Origin: Apis mellifera
Lineage: Eukaryota; Arthropoda; Insecta; Hymenoptera; Apidae
Assembly: GCF_003254395.2 (NCBI RefSeq)
Contig: NC_037638.1
Coordinates: 22,769,352 to 22,833,351 of the forward strand
Reading direction: 5' to 3'
Length of the DNA stretch: 64,000 nucleotides
Shown: positions 35,017 through 48,965 of the stretch, piece after piece
Layout: each line of letters opens with the position of its first letter
Numbering within the stretch: position 1 is the stretch's first letter
Translations under genes and position numbers: made by a program
Notes under the pieces: model-generated
What the model was told of the DNA's origin: nothing
The model's database searches: none
The model's input: the letters and a program-made list of their open reading frames with translations, nothing else

Positions 35017-38000
35017 TAAATAATTTGTAAAAATTTATATAAACGAATTGATATAGATTTAATTAACTTATATAGAAAATACTATATATTGTCAAAAAAA
35101 TCTATAAAATTCTAACTAAATATTATAAATTTATATAAATATATAAATTTTAACATTTATTTATAAGATATATTTAAAAATTTTTAAATTTAATTAATGT
35201 CCTTTTTGCCTAGAATGAAAAAAAAAATTATAAAAATATCATAAAAATTAATTCAAATTATTAAAAAAATTTTGTAGATGTCGTTAGAATTCATACATCA
35301 AAGTGCTATATTTTAGCTAAAATTAATATATAAAATGTTAATTAATATATAAAACTATGATTAAAAAAATGATATAGTGAGATATCAATTATTATGTAGT
35401 TAATATTTATTTATGTGAAATATGTTTTATTTTCGGATAAATTTTACGGTATGTTAATCATTCAATACTTTTGCTTCTTTTAGGTTATGCTTATTTAATT
35501 ATTTAATTTTAAAAAATAATCTTATTGTTTATTGATAATTTTATTATATTATAACAATGATACTGATTATGGTTTTTCAGAAATTTATTTTTATGTATAA
35601 TAGTTATGTAATAATATATTTATAGTTTTCTTAAATGAAATATTATATTAATTTATAACACTAATATTATAAACATTTTAAATGTTGAATTATAAATAAA
35701 TTATATACATTTTGCAAAAATTTATAATAGAAATTTATATATCAATTAAAATTTATGTGAAAGTGCAAAAATATAAATACAATGTTATAATAATTTTATA
35801 TTTGAATATCATGTGATATTTTAAATAATGTAAAATTAATAATTGACGTAATATTTTATAAATATATTTACATAATATTTTATAAAATTAAAACTGTATT
35901 TAGAAAAAATAAACATAACAATTATTAAAATTAACAATTATTTATGTGAAATATTTATTAATATTCATTAATAATATGTTATAATATATATTATAATATT
36001 ATTTATATAAAATCTCATATTTATATTATTATATTATATAATTTATTGGTCATAAATATTTTAATATTTTCTTTATAGCATTCTCAGTTTATATATGATG
36101 TATATAGAATTATAGAAATTGTATAATATAGATTTTATAAACATAAATAATAAATATAATAGCTTATAATATAAATAAATTAATAGATAATTAATAAATA
36201 AATTAATAGATTATACTTTTTAATTATATAATTATGAATATTTTTTTTATTTAAATTTATTGATTTTTTTATTGATTTAAATTATATGTAGAAATTATAT
36301 CATAATTTAATTATTTTTTTTAATTTCTCAATTGAAAATAAAATAAATAATTAGATAATAAATATTATATAATATATATAAATTAATATAATATTAATTA
36401 TAATATAAAATTAATATTATATAATATATATAATATTATATAATAATAAATATTGTAACATCATATAATAAGTCATAAAAAAAGAAATATTATTACTAAA
36501 ATACTTGATTTTTTAGTTTTAAATTTCAATTTATTTTTTTAATTAATTAAAAAATTTTAATTTATTGAAAATATGATTGAAATATGAATAAATGTTTTCA
36601 AATTTATGAAATATAGACAAAAATTGTATTTTAAAATGTGATATTAAATCTCTAAGCTTTGTTTTTTTTCAAAAAGAATAAACTTTACGCATTTAATTAA
36701 AAATAAACTATATGTACAATATAAATTCAGAATGATGATATAAACGGACAGATTTTATATAAAAAAATAAATCGAAAATATAGAATATTTAAGTAAAATA
36801 AATAAAAAATTAGAAAAATTTTTAAACAACTAATTGGCTATTTTTCGATTAGATATGAATGAATATCGATAGCTTTATTACTCCACATTCGATTAAATAT
36901 GAATCATTATTGATAGTTCTATTTCTATATACATATGAAAATATACAAAAAATATAGAATCAATTTTTTTTCATTTAAAAATTAGTAATTTTCATTTAAA
37001 AATAAATTTTTTGAAAAAATGGTATTTGAAAATTCACCGATTATATGACTTTATGATCATATAATTTAATAGATTTTCTTAAAAACAAGAAACTCAAATA
37101 TTAAAATTTTATTCTATTTTTTTTTATTTCAAACGATTATCTATTATTATTTCATTCGCAATTGAAAAATAATAGTTAATTATTTATTTAAATTTTGTAA
37201 TTAAAAATTTTTTAAATTTGCTTTACTAAATTTGCTATTATTAAAATGAATAAATTTTATTTATTTTCCATTTTTTTTTATAGTAGAATATAATCAAACC
37301 TTTTGTTCAATTATACCAGCAGCATACTTGTATATTAAATATTGTAACATTATTAATTAATTATAATTATGATTATTCAATATGCTAAATTTGACTAAGA
37401 TGACGAAGTTTAATTCTGACAAAGAAAACATCTTTTTTAAAAAAGTTGAACATATCTGTTGCGTTTAAAATAATTCTAAAAATAGTTTTTATTTAAAATC
37501 ATTTATAAAATTTTCAATTAAAATTTTATTTGTCTTTCATATAAGAGAATTTATATGTTTTTTTTGCATTGATATTTATATATATATAAAATATTATAAT
37601 TTATATGTATATATTTTTTACAAAACTCAAGATGTTTATATTGTTATTTAATTTAGAATTGATATTAAAATTTTAATATAGATTCATTAAAATTTTTATT
37701 TATATTTTTTAAATAAATGAAATGTTTAAACGATTCACATTGTTCTACATTATTTCATAATTATTTCATAATTTCATCTAATAAAAAAATTTACATTATA
37801 TTTTGTTTATATAAAAAGTTAAAGGAATTGTATATATATTTTATATATTTATTATATAATTTCAAAAACAAAATATAATATTTTTTGGTTTGTTAATAAT
37901 TATTTTTATAAATTGTGAAAATTGATTGTATCATTTGTGAATTGATGAATTATAATTTATTATTTATTAAATGATTAATACATAATATGTTTTATATATA

Positions 38001-38519
38001 ATTAAATTTTAAAATACAAAAATTAAATCATCTTTTTTTAATATTTGTTTCGAAATATTCATAAGTCAAATTGAAAAATATATGTGTGTACGTATAATTC
38101 TTATAAATAATATTTTCATTGTAGATTTATATTAATTTTTTTATATAAATTTAATCAATGATCATTATTGTATTAAAGGAAGATCATTTTGAATTAACTA
38201 TGAATATATGATATAAAATAAATATTAGTTTATTAATCTTATCTTACTTATGTATGCTTACTTAAAAAGTTTAACTCTCATCTATTCACTAAAGCAATAA
38301 AATATGTATACATAAAAGATATACATGTATCAAGTAAATATAAAAGAAATAATAAAAATAAATATGCATAATATAGATGATTCAATCACATTCATAATCA
38401 CATATATAAAAAATAAATAGATACAAAATTCGAACATTTTATTTATTTTGATTATTATGAAAAGTAATGTTTTAATTTATGTCTTTTTTATTGTACAAAT
38501 TTATAATTTTAGATAGTAA

Positions 38520-38730
38520 TAGGTAAACGATAAAATTGAGGATAAAGACACGTGCGCATAAAAGGTGAAAGGAAGGGAGACGAAAATTGCCGAGTGTGGT
38601 CGAAACATGTTTTGTAGGGTCGATCGGGCTATCCGAGCATAAGCACAGTTTTGTCAGTCGGCGAACACCGTACTGTTAGTATTGTCCTCCTTTTTCTTTT
38701 TTTTTATCCTAAATTCAAAGTGTCAAGTAG
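38520..38730 (+). promoter_or_regulatory. candidate promoter and first untranslated exon, probably of HMG-CoA reductase
   Basis: A CpG-containing island in otherwise A/T DNA. It contains TTTTGTCAGTCGGC, with an arthropod initiator-like TCAGT at 38654-38658, and ends in GTGTCAAGTAGGTAG, offering a donor after 38726 or 38730. The next plus-strand coding exon is HMGCR at 42605, so a distal noncoding exon is the simplest reading. Assignment is inference. Confidence 0.4.
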
Positions 38731-39008
38731 GTAGTCTCATTTTGTATGTGATTTTAAATTCTAACAGTTCAAAAATTAATTTTTCATTTAAAAAATAAAG
38801 TTTTTGAAATCAAATCGTTCGATATTTTAATTAATTAAAAAATATTTTTTATAAAGATTTAAAGGTATAAGATATTTTGAAGGTATAAGATTAACATAAT
38901 CATGTAAATAATTTGTTATATTTGTATTTTTTTTTTCATTTTTCTAATTAATGTTATAAAAATAATAATAAGAAAAAGTGCTACGAAATATATATACATG
39001 TTATACAG

Positions 39009-39065
39009 GACCACATGCACAATATATCAAGAGTTTCATCGAGTTGCTGAGTGTACCTTAACAAG
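39009..39065 (+). other. candidate second untranslated exon upstream of HMG-CoA reductase
   Basis: Bounded by ATGTTATACAG on the left and AACAAG/GTACAG on the right, with higher G+C than the surroundings. Reads like a short internal exon of a 5' UTR, or an alternative one. No protein frame is implied. Confidence 0.33.
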
Positions 39066-42000
39066 GTACAGTTATTCATATTTGTCATTATTATTGTCTG
39101 CAATACAATTAACTGAGTTAATAAGGTAGTATCAAAACTCCATTTTTAACTTATAAATTATATCAATAGGATTCAATTATTTTTGTGTAAATATTATTAT
39201 TTTATTTAAAATCATTTATTTTATTATTTCTATTTAAAGATAAGCAATATTATATAATAATTATTACGGATTATATTGAGGACTATATTATATAATATAT
39301 AATAAGGACTATATTATATATTTTATATATTTTATATAAGGATTATATTATATGATATATAATAAGTAGTAATTGAATTATAATAAATGCTATATATGAT
39401 TTTTTAATTTAATTTTTATTTTTAAGAAATTTAATTATTTATATAATTTGTAATTTTATATATTATGTGATTTTATATATGTATATGATTGAATTAATAA
39501 TGAATTTAACAATGATTATTAAAGAGATTGAAATTTCTTTAATAATTAATTAGTATATATGTTTCTTCTAATTTATTTAAAAGAAATAATTAATATTGCA
39601 TATTATATCTAAAGTTTATACATATAACAACTTGGAAATTTTGATATATCTATTAAGAATGCAGATCATACAAGAGAATAGCCTTTGTTTGTTTTGTATG
39701 AGAAGCACAGAGAAAAAAATTTAACGAAATACGCATAATTATAATCATTATGAAATAAAAAAAAAACATGAAATTTTTTATAAAAAAAAAAAAAAATTAG
39801 AAAAGAAAATTGTATATGTATAATTTTTATTAAAATTTTTTAAAAGACAATTAATATATTGAAATATTTTTATTATCATTTTTATTATGCTCTATTTTTT
39901 ATATTTTCTATTTATTTGATGAACAAATAATAATATTTTTCACATTTTTTCTTATTTTCATCTTTTTCTATATCAACTTATCTAAAGAAAATGAATAATT
40001 TTGTATAATTATAAATTGTAAATAGTTAAAAAATACCGTGAAAGTAAGAATAAAAAAATATTTTTTATTTAAATTTTTTATTTTGCTAAATATAATCTTA
40101 TACGCATCGTAAATTTTATATATTTTTAAATTTGAATTATAAATCTATTGTTTTTTTTATAGCAAAATTAATAAGAATTATTTTTCCCAATAATAAATAT
40201 ATAATTTGTATTTAGTGTTATTTTAAAAATAATTTCTATTTATATATTCCTTATTAATTCATTTATTTTTTTAATTTGTATTTAATTTGTATCATTATTT
40301 ATTTTATTTTTTTTTTTATAAATAATAGATTTCTAAAAGAAGAAAATAATAGATTTTTCCTATGCATAGATTTTTTATTATTTTTTATGTGTAACATAAA
40401 AAATTACAAATATTTTTAAATAATAATATATCTATATTTTTTTTGAAAAGATGATCTTTCATGAAGACGGTATATAAAAACCGGTTATTAATAAGACTTC
40501 TTTTAAAACAATAACAAGATTCTTAAAATAAAAAAAATTAAATAAACATTTTAAACATTTTATATACGGAATGTATCCGAAATTATAATACAAGCGATTA
40601 GATAGTGATTTTACGTGTAAAAAATGAATTGAAAAAAAAATTTTTTCGTTTATCATTTTTTTTATTTAATTTATTTTCATATTTATGATTAGATTTATAT
40701 ATATATATGACTACATTTATTAATTTTATAATTAATAAATATTATATTAATATTAATTATTATTAATATTAATTATAATTAATAATGAAATTCTATATCT
40801 TATATTTAAAAAATATATTGTAAAATATATATTATTGATAAAAGTAATGTAATAAAAAAAGACTAATTCGTGATATTAATATAAGTAATTATATCTAGAA
40901 TTGTATGTTTTTTTTGTTTATGTATTTTAAATATTTATACCCTTTTATACCTTGATCCTATTTCTAAAATGAATATGTGAATTTTCTTTAGAATATGTTT
41001 TTTAAATTGTATATTACATATATAAAAAATTATATATATATTATAAAAAATCTATACAAAACAGCATATAATAATGAATTAGTTAGCAAATATAAACAAT
41101 TATTTCATTCATTCCTCCTGTCTTTAATTTTCCAAAGTTCATATTGCAAGATTTTTGAAAACATATATTGATATAATAATATATCATATTATATTATATA
41201 TATATATATTATAATTTTTTCATGAGTTAAGGTATTGACTAAATGTTATAACTAAATGATATAATCTGTTTTCTAAAATATTAAAATTATATGTAATATA
41301 CAAATATATATATATATTGGTATTATAATATTTTAGGATAATTGTTACATTAATTACACCAATACTGAGAATAAAGAGAATATTTTCATTAACAATAACA
41401 ATATATTATATGTTAAAATCATAATTGATAAAATTTTTAAAAACATTTAATTTATTTTATTATTTGTAAATTGTTTTTCTTCTTTTGCATAGAATGATGA
41501 AATATATGAAATTTTTTCTTTTTTTTTTAATATAAAAAAAAGATTTATAGATATAAGAAATTGAGAGATTAATAGCCTTTTTTTTAAAATAATATTTTTC
41601 AAAATATAATTTTATAATATCAATTTAACGAAATAAATATTTTCATTAAAAATAAAAAAAAATGATGAATCATATATAGAAATATTTTTATGGAATCTTG
41701 AAAATTTACTGACCTTAATAATATTTTATTCTTCCAGTTTATGTTTATCATTGAATTTATGTTTATCATCACTTTTATTTATTTTTGTTTATCACTTTTT
41801 TTTATTTTATACATTTATTTTTCTTTTTTTGTTTATATTTATCTTATATATAAATCTAGAATGTAGAGAAATTCATTTTTTACTACAATTTCCATTTTTA
41901 AGATTTTTTAGTTTCAAGATTATTTTAAATTATTTGATACCAAAAATGCTTTATTCATATTCATAGATATATATCTATTTATAACATTCAAATTATTGTA

Positions 42001-42604
42001 CATTAAGATTTTTGTTATCTTAACCTTTACTTCGCATTACTTAAGTTTTTTCCAGCATCGAACTTTCGAACATTCGAGTACAAGAGAAAACAGTACAAGA
42101 GAAATAATAGTTTCGTTAATAAAATGAAATCTAATTTCATTATATACTCATATTCGATTATATTGCGCAATTCAAAATAACGAGTATATTGAAATATGAT
42201 TGACATGTAACAAAAGCTTATAATAGCCGTTCTTTTATTTATTTTCTTCATATCCTTGTTTCTATCTTTTCTTATTTTTATCAGCTTCCTTCGTTTTAAA
42301 AAAGCAGAACTTCTCACAAATGAACAAATTTTTCCTGTTCATTTCATAGAATATTTTTAATAGACGAAGAACATTTTTTTTAAATTTATTTCACATTTTT
42401 TTTTTTTGTAATAGCTATATAAGTAGTAACAGTTATATAAAGTCAATTACTCAAACTTCGACTTTATATAATGAGTAATTTTTTGAAATTAATTTTTTTA
42501 CAGACAATATGTTAAAGAAGTATTGTAAAAAATAAAATATTCAAATAAAATATTCTTTTCTCATGTATTTTTCAGATTATAAATAGTTATCAGAAAAAAG
42601 AAAT

Positions 42605-45600
42605 ATGCTAACGCGTCTCTTTGAAATTCACGGCCGGTTTTGCGCTGGACATCCCCTAGAAGTCATTGTGACGACCTTCACACTTACGGCATGCATTCTG
42701 AACATGGAGACAGGAAACGGACATCCAAGTGTTCCTTTGACTGCACATTGTGGACCTGGTAGATGTAATTCTGATGTAAGTTGATTTCGAATAAAATTTG
42801 ATTTAATTTTTGAGATCAAAAATATTTTTAGTTTTTAGGTGTGAAATGATATTTATATTATAAATAATATATTATTATTTCTTAGGATTTAAATGCAGCT
42901 GATGTTATAGTCATGACTATAATACGATGTTTAGCTATATTGTTTACTTATCATCAATTTCGCAATTTGCAAAAATTGGGTTCAAAATATATTTTAGGTA
43001 AGTGATCGCATGGATTTATCTGAAGAGAAATGTTATATATTTAATTCAAATAAAAATAAAAGTTTTAAAAAACCGGAATTGCAAAATGTATTTAAAAAAC
43101 AATGTATGATGATATTGCCCAACTATATATATAACCGGATCTTTTCATGATACGCGTGAAAGTTTTCAGTGTCAGAGAAAGTTTTATGGAAAGCGATAGC
43201 ATTTCATTTTATACGTGATGACAATTAATTATCGAATTTACATAAAATCTAATCATTAAAATTTGGTAAAAATACTTAAATATAATATTTTGTTAGGTAT
43301 TGCTGGCCTCTTTACTGTATTTTCCAGTGTTGTGTTCACATCTAGTGTAGTGAATTTTGGACGCAGTGATATTTCCGATTTAAAGTAAGTTATTCGAAAT
43401 CTAGAAATATATTATTTATATATTATTCCGTTGAGTAAATTCATTATTTTTCAGGGATGCACTGTTCTTTTTCTTGCTTATTATTGATCTTTCGAAGGCC
43501 GCTGTTTTAGCACAGTTGGCTTTAAGTTCCAGAAACAAAGAAGAAGTGCGAGCAAATATTGCTCGTGGCATGTCGCTTTTAGGGCCAACTATTACATTAG
43601 ATACTTTAGTGGAAACTTTACTTATTAGCATAGGATCCTTATCTGGAGTTAGAAGATTAGAAATTTTATGCAGTTTCGCTTGCTTGGGAGTTGTTGTAAA
43701 TTATATTGTTTTCATGACATTTTATCCTGCATGTTTATCACTTATTCTTGAGGTAAATTTTCTTGAGATATTTTCATGTTAATTATTAGAATAAATATAT
43801 ATATAAAATATGTATATATATTATTTTTCAGCTTTCTCGCGAAACTAATACAATGAAACCATTAAGTGCTGATAAAATTTTTATGATGCATCCATTAGAC
43901 GAGGAGGATCAGAAACCAAATCCAGTAGTAGAACGCGTTAAATTAATCATGATTGCTGGTCTATTTGTAGTACATGCCAACAGGTACTACATTTTTGTGT
44001 TTATTTTCTGCTTTTTATAATATATAATATATAAATCGTGTTTCCGCTTGAAATGAACTTTATATTTTATACATCAGATAACAACTAACAATAGAAAAAA
44101 AAAAACTGACAAAAAGTTATCACAAATCTGCCCCGTAAGATGTGTATTTTTTTTTCTTGAGTTTATTTTTTGTTTGAGTTTCCTTCTTCTTAACTTCCAC
44201 GGGTCAGGTTCAACTTATTACATAGTAGCATAAGTATATTTAAATCATATTCAATGAATATGTAATAATTCATAAGTATTTAATTCATATTCAATGAATT
44301 ATGCAAAAAGAGATAGTATCTTGTTGAGGTTTGGGTTCCTTTATCCCTTTAGATGTTAAGGAAACAGTATATGACACTCCTGTGTCGAGTTAAGAATGAT
44401 GATAATTATTATCTTTATAAAAAATTCAAGTTTCTTTGAAATAATACATAAAAGTAATATCAATCGATTCGTAATTTATAAGATTAATTTATATAAATTA
44501 TTATTATATATCAAAAGGTACAATAAAATTAATGATTTATAAATTTAAAAAATTACATCAATGTCACATCATTAATAGTCATTGATATAAAATACTCATT
44601 TCAGTCGTTTCAAAAGTGAAGAAAGCGAAGATACGGTAGAAGGCAAAGTATCTTCTACAAATTCACATGTCATAGTGAATTCTTATAATGAAACTGAAGA
44701 TTCGTCTGAAGTCAAGGGTTATTTAATGAATTGGCTATCTGTTAGTGCAGATAATATTGTGATATTGATCCTTCTTCTTGCACTCGCAATTAAATTTATT
44801 TTCTTCGAAGATAAAGAAGATATTGCTAAACAATTACAATTCAAAGTAGAAGATGATACAGAAGAAAAGATTGAAAATGAATATATGAAAGAAAAAAAAT
44901 TTGAAATTGAATATGTAAAAGATAAAGAGAATGAAAATGAAGATATGAATTTTTCTTTTCTTACCACCAAAATGCCATTCAAATTATCTTTTGCTAAAAT
45001 GCAAACTATTTCTATACCTTGGATTGATGGCAAAGAAGAACAAATAGATGAAAAACAATGTACTGTAAATACATCAAACGATAAAAATCTATTTTCACAA
45101 ATTCCCAGATCTGTAGAAGAATGTCTTAAAATATACAAATCTGAGGTAAATAAAAGTGTTATAAATATATATATATTTTTTAGTAGTAATATCTATATAT
45201 TTTTTTCAATTTTTTACAATATTTTTAAATCAATTTATAATATTTTTAAATTTTTAAACCTATAGCTTGGTGCAAATGGATTAACAGATGAAGAAGTAAT
45301 TCAATTGGTAAAGAACAATCATATAGCTGCTTATCAATTAGAAAAAGCAGTTGGTGATATGGAACGGGGTGTAGAAATCAGGCGTTTTATAATAGGAGAG
45401 GCTGGAAATTTCCTTGATTATCTTTCCAATTTGCCATATAAAGATTATGATTATAGTAAAGTATTAGGAGCTTGTTGTGAGAATGTCATGGGATATGTAC
45501 CAGTACCACTTGGAATTGCTGGTCCATTATTACTTGATGGTGAATTGTATTATGTACCAATGGCAACAACAGAAGGATGTTTAGTAGCATCTACAAATCG

Positions 45601-46715
45601 TGGTAGTAGAGCATTGTTAAAATGTGGTGTAACAAGCCGTGTAGTTGCTGATGGAATGACTAGAGGACCAGTTGTGAGATTTCCAAATATTGTTAGAGCA
45701 AGTGAAGCTATGGCATGGATGCAAGATCCTGATAATTTTAAAGAAATGAAAAATAGTTTTAATTTAACCAGTAGATTTGCACGTTTGACAAAGATTAATA
45801 TACGTATTGCTGGCAGGCATTTGTTTATTCGTTTTGTAGCAACTACTGGTGACGCTATGGGAATGAATATGTTATCTAAAGGAACTGAAAAATCATTAAA
45901 TACAGTGAAAGAACATTTTCCTGATATGGAAATATTATCATTAAGCGGTAATTTTTGCACGGATAAAAAGCCAGCAGCAGTAAATTGGGTTTGTGGTAGA
46001 GGCAAAAGTGTGGTTTGCGAAGCAGTTGTACCTGCAGATATTGTTACAAATGTGTTAAAAACATCTGTTCATGCTTTAGTTGATGTGAATATAAGTAAAA
46101 ATATGATTGGATCTGCTATAGCTGGCAGTATAGGTGGCTTTAATGCACATGCTGCAAATATTGTAACTGCAATCTTTATAGCTACGGGTCAAGATCCTGC
46201 ACAGAATGTTGGAAGTAGTAATTGCATGACTTTGATGGAACCATGGGGAACAGATGGTTCAGATTTATATGTGTCTTGTACAATGCCTAGTATAGAAATA
46301 GGTACTGTTGGAGGCGGAACTATTCTTCCTGCACAAGGCGCGTGTTTATCTATATTAGGTGTTAAAGGTGCACATAGTGATGAACCCGGTGAAAATGCAA
46401 GCAGATTAGCTAGAATAGTATGTGCGACGGTACTTGCCGGTGAATTGTCATTAATGGCTGCACTTACGGCTGGTCATTTAGTCAAAAGTCATCTTCGGCA
46501 CAATAGGTATAGAAATTAAATAAATAATATTTAAATATTAAATATATATATTTTTATATAGTACAAAATTCATATCATAATTTTATTTTAGATCATCGAC
46601 CACTGTAACAAATGCGATGAGTGTTCCTCAAAAATATACAGGAACTAAATTGTCTGTGCCAAATCTTTTACAACCTGTACAAAATGTTTGTAAGGGACTT
46701 CTAGAAAAATCTTAA
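42605..46715 (+). CDS. Hmgcr: 3-hydroxy-3-methylglutaryl-CoA reductase
   Basis: Reduces HMG-CoA to mevalonate with NADPH in the ER; in insects this feeds juvenile hormone, dolichol, ubiquinone and prenylation, since sterols are dietary. Eight exons (42605-42775, 42886-42997, 43297-43384, 43455-43752, 43832-43983, 44605-45145, 45266-46506, 46592-46715) join in frame to 851 residues. The N-terminal third has about eight membrane segments (from HPLEVIVTTFTLTACIL onward), then a Lys/Glu-rich linker (about 280-395). The catalytic domain (about 397-851) keeps ENVMGYVPVP, DKKPAAVNW (catalytic Lys), GQDPAQNVGSSNC (catalytic Asp) and GHLVKSH (catalytic His). The HNRS motif following that His, split by the last intron, matches the AMPK phosphorylation site of the mammalian enzyme. 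It is convergent with XPA. Confidence 0.98.
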
Positions 46716-47824
46716 CATTAATCATATACATAAAAAAGTTTATTTTTAATTTTTAGTAGATTATTTTGTATCATATAACTATTAGTACATAATATTTCTA
46801 ATAAATAATACTTTTTTATGTACATGAAATAAGATATTCTTAAAAAAAATTAAAATATAAATAAATACAATGAAATAATATTTCTATAATTTAATAAAAA
46901 AAAATTATAATGATATAAATTGCATCAGATACAAAAATAATTTTTAATGTGGAGGAATATATATATTCTTAATTTATAGTGAAATATGTAATTAACTATG
47001 GTTGTATAAAATTAATATAATGTAAAGATTATTTTTTTTTTGCCTATACAGTCATATTTTTATACATTATGCAATATTGATTTTTAGTTGTAGTTAAGTT
47101 ATTTTATAATAGTGAAAAAAAAATATGATCGAGAACTGTACATTATGTAGTATATCAAATCAATCAAATTGTTTTACTTAAAAAAGAAATATATATATAT
47201 ACAGAATGTTAATATATTTATGCAACATTTTTGCAGGATTAATTCTAGAAGCTAAAATAAACAAAAATTAGTATATCAAAATGTTATTCGAGATTAATTT
47301 ATTAAATTATAAACAATTAAAGTTACATTAAACAAAACGAGATTCAATAAGATAGCTTTGTTTTTTTCACCATCTTATTTTATCTAATATAAACTTAAAT
47401 TGCTCATAATTTAATAAATAAATTTTAAACTTTACATACTAACTCCTGTGTTTGTTTTAATCATTAGAATCAATCTTCTAAATATGTCTTATGAATATAT
47501 GATATTAAAATATAAATACAAATTAAATTATATATTTTTTTTATTACTTAATTAATAATAAAAAAATTAAATATGTATTATATATAAAATTTTATTATTA
47601 TGAAAAAGAAATTTAAATTAAATTTACAATTAAATAAAAAAAAAGATATATATATATTATAGTAAATAAATAATATTGATTATATTAAATAAATAAATAA
47701 GGAAAATTTTTTTCAAATGTATATGTTCTATTTGAATAATAAACAAATTTATTTAATATACAAAAATTATATTTTCAAAAAAACAACTCAATAATAAATA
47801 TAAAATTCATTATTACTATAAGAT
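46716..47824. other. shared 3' interval of HMG-CoA reductase and XPA
   Basis: 1.1 kb between convergent stops, A/T rich. An AATAAA at 46800-46805, 85 bp after the reductase stop, is a candidate polyadenylation signal. No gene seen. Confidence 0.5.
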
Positions 47825-48965
47825 TTACATTTTTTCATATGTTTCTTCATATCCACAAGTAATGCAGCTATGTGTATATGTATCATTATCTTCATTATAT
47901 AAATCTTCTCCAAATTCATGTGTATGAGATGCTTTTGATGTTTTATCATACAAAGAACTCCTAACTTGCATTCTTAATTGTTTAATCTATAAAACAAACA
48001 GTCTAGTTTGTATTAATATTATTTTGTACTTTTGTTGATATAAATATGTTTATTACCTTCTTATTAAATTTTTTAATTTTAATTCCTTCTCTTTTAACAT
48101 CACGTAATTCTTTTTCTTTTAATAATTTTTCTTCAGAACCCCATACTTCTAAAGCTCTCTGTTCTATTTGCAATTGCAAATACAATTTCATTTCGCCCCA
48201 ATTTACATTATGGGGATTTTTTTTTGTGATATATTTTAATGGAGGTTCTCTTTTATCAAAATCACAATCTTTTAATAGATATTCTTGTTTTGCTTCAGTT
48301 TTTGTAATTAAAGAATGCTTGCCCTTTGGATCTCTGGAATAAAAAAAAAAATTATTTATAATATTTTAAAAGTTTATCTTAAAATAATTATTAATTTGTA
48401 CTTATATGTTTGTACCTGCATTTATCACATACGGATATATCAAATGTTTGTAGAAGATATGAATCTTTAAATTCATTTTTACATTCTTCACAATGAGGTA
48501 AATTAACAACAATAGGAGCAGGTTCTGATGTTATTTTTAGCTAATAAAAATAAGCATTAATTCCTAAATAAGATATAAAATTTAATCTTATAAATTTTAA
48601 AATATTTTTAATTATTATACCATTTGTTCTTCTAAGTCATCACTTTCTTCTATAAGAAAACCTCCTCCACTATCTATAACATGTTGTCCTTGAATTTTTA
48701 AGCATGCACCTTTTGTTGAATCTTTACATTCACTTTAAAATTTGGATATTTTTATTAAAAAATATTTATTTTTTTATCTAATAATAATATTCCAAAGATA
48801 TTAATTAATTCTAATATACCTTTTTATGTAAGGATGAGAAATTATCTTAGATTTTTTTAAAAGTAATGCTTTTTGACGATTTCGCTCTGCACGCTCTTTA
48901 AAGTGCTGAGAATTTTCTATTATTTCTTTATCTTTAGATGGATTATTCATTTCTAATACAGACAT
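47825..48965 (-). CDS. Xpac: DNA damage-recognition protein XPA
   Basis: Scaffold of nucleotide excision repair that verifies the lesion and holds TFIIH, RPA and ERCC1-XPF at the site, in the nucleus. Five exons (48820-48965, 48621-48732, 48416-48540, 48057-48333, 47825-47986) join in frame to 273 residues, the same size as human XPA. The zinc finger is formed by CEEC (about residue 102) and CDKC (about 123). The DNA-binding module follows with TKTEAKQEYLLKDCDF, KNPHNVNWGEMKLYL and the long basic helix ALEVWGSEEKLLKEKELRD. The C-terminal HTHEFGEDLYNEDNDTYTH and CITCGYE match the TFIIH-binding end. An early acidic region corresponds to the ERCC1-binding area. It is co-oriented with NBAS, which ends-on 1.2 kb away. 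Confidence 0.97.

Larger units (their letters stand above)
34849..42604. other. 7.8-kb AT-rich interval upstream of HMG-CoA reductase
   Basis: The largest gene-free stretch here. It is almost all low-complexity A/T with microsatellites (34985-35014 and others) and a degenerate direct repeat at 36845-36935. Two GC-richer islands, 38520-38740 and 39009-39065, are candidate 5' untranslated exons for the reductase and are listed separately. Open frames at 40459-40656, 41751-41966 and 42027-42317 have no domain and F/I/L/Y/K-biased composition; I treat them as chance. Confidence 0.55.

Noticed and set aside
40459..42317. Open frames 40459-40656, 41751-41966 and 42027-42317
   Set aside because: Phe/Leu/Ile- or Lys-rich translations of T- or A-rich tracts; no domain and no splice context.
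45550..46005. 151-codon minus-strand frame antisense to HMG-CoA reductase
   Set aside because: It mirrors the catalytic domain codons exactly; the plus strand is fully explained by the reductase.
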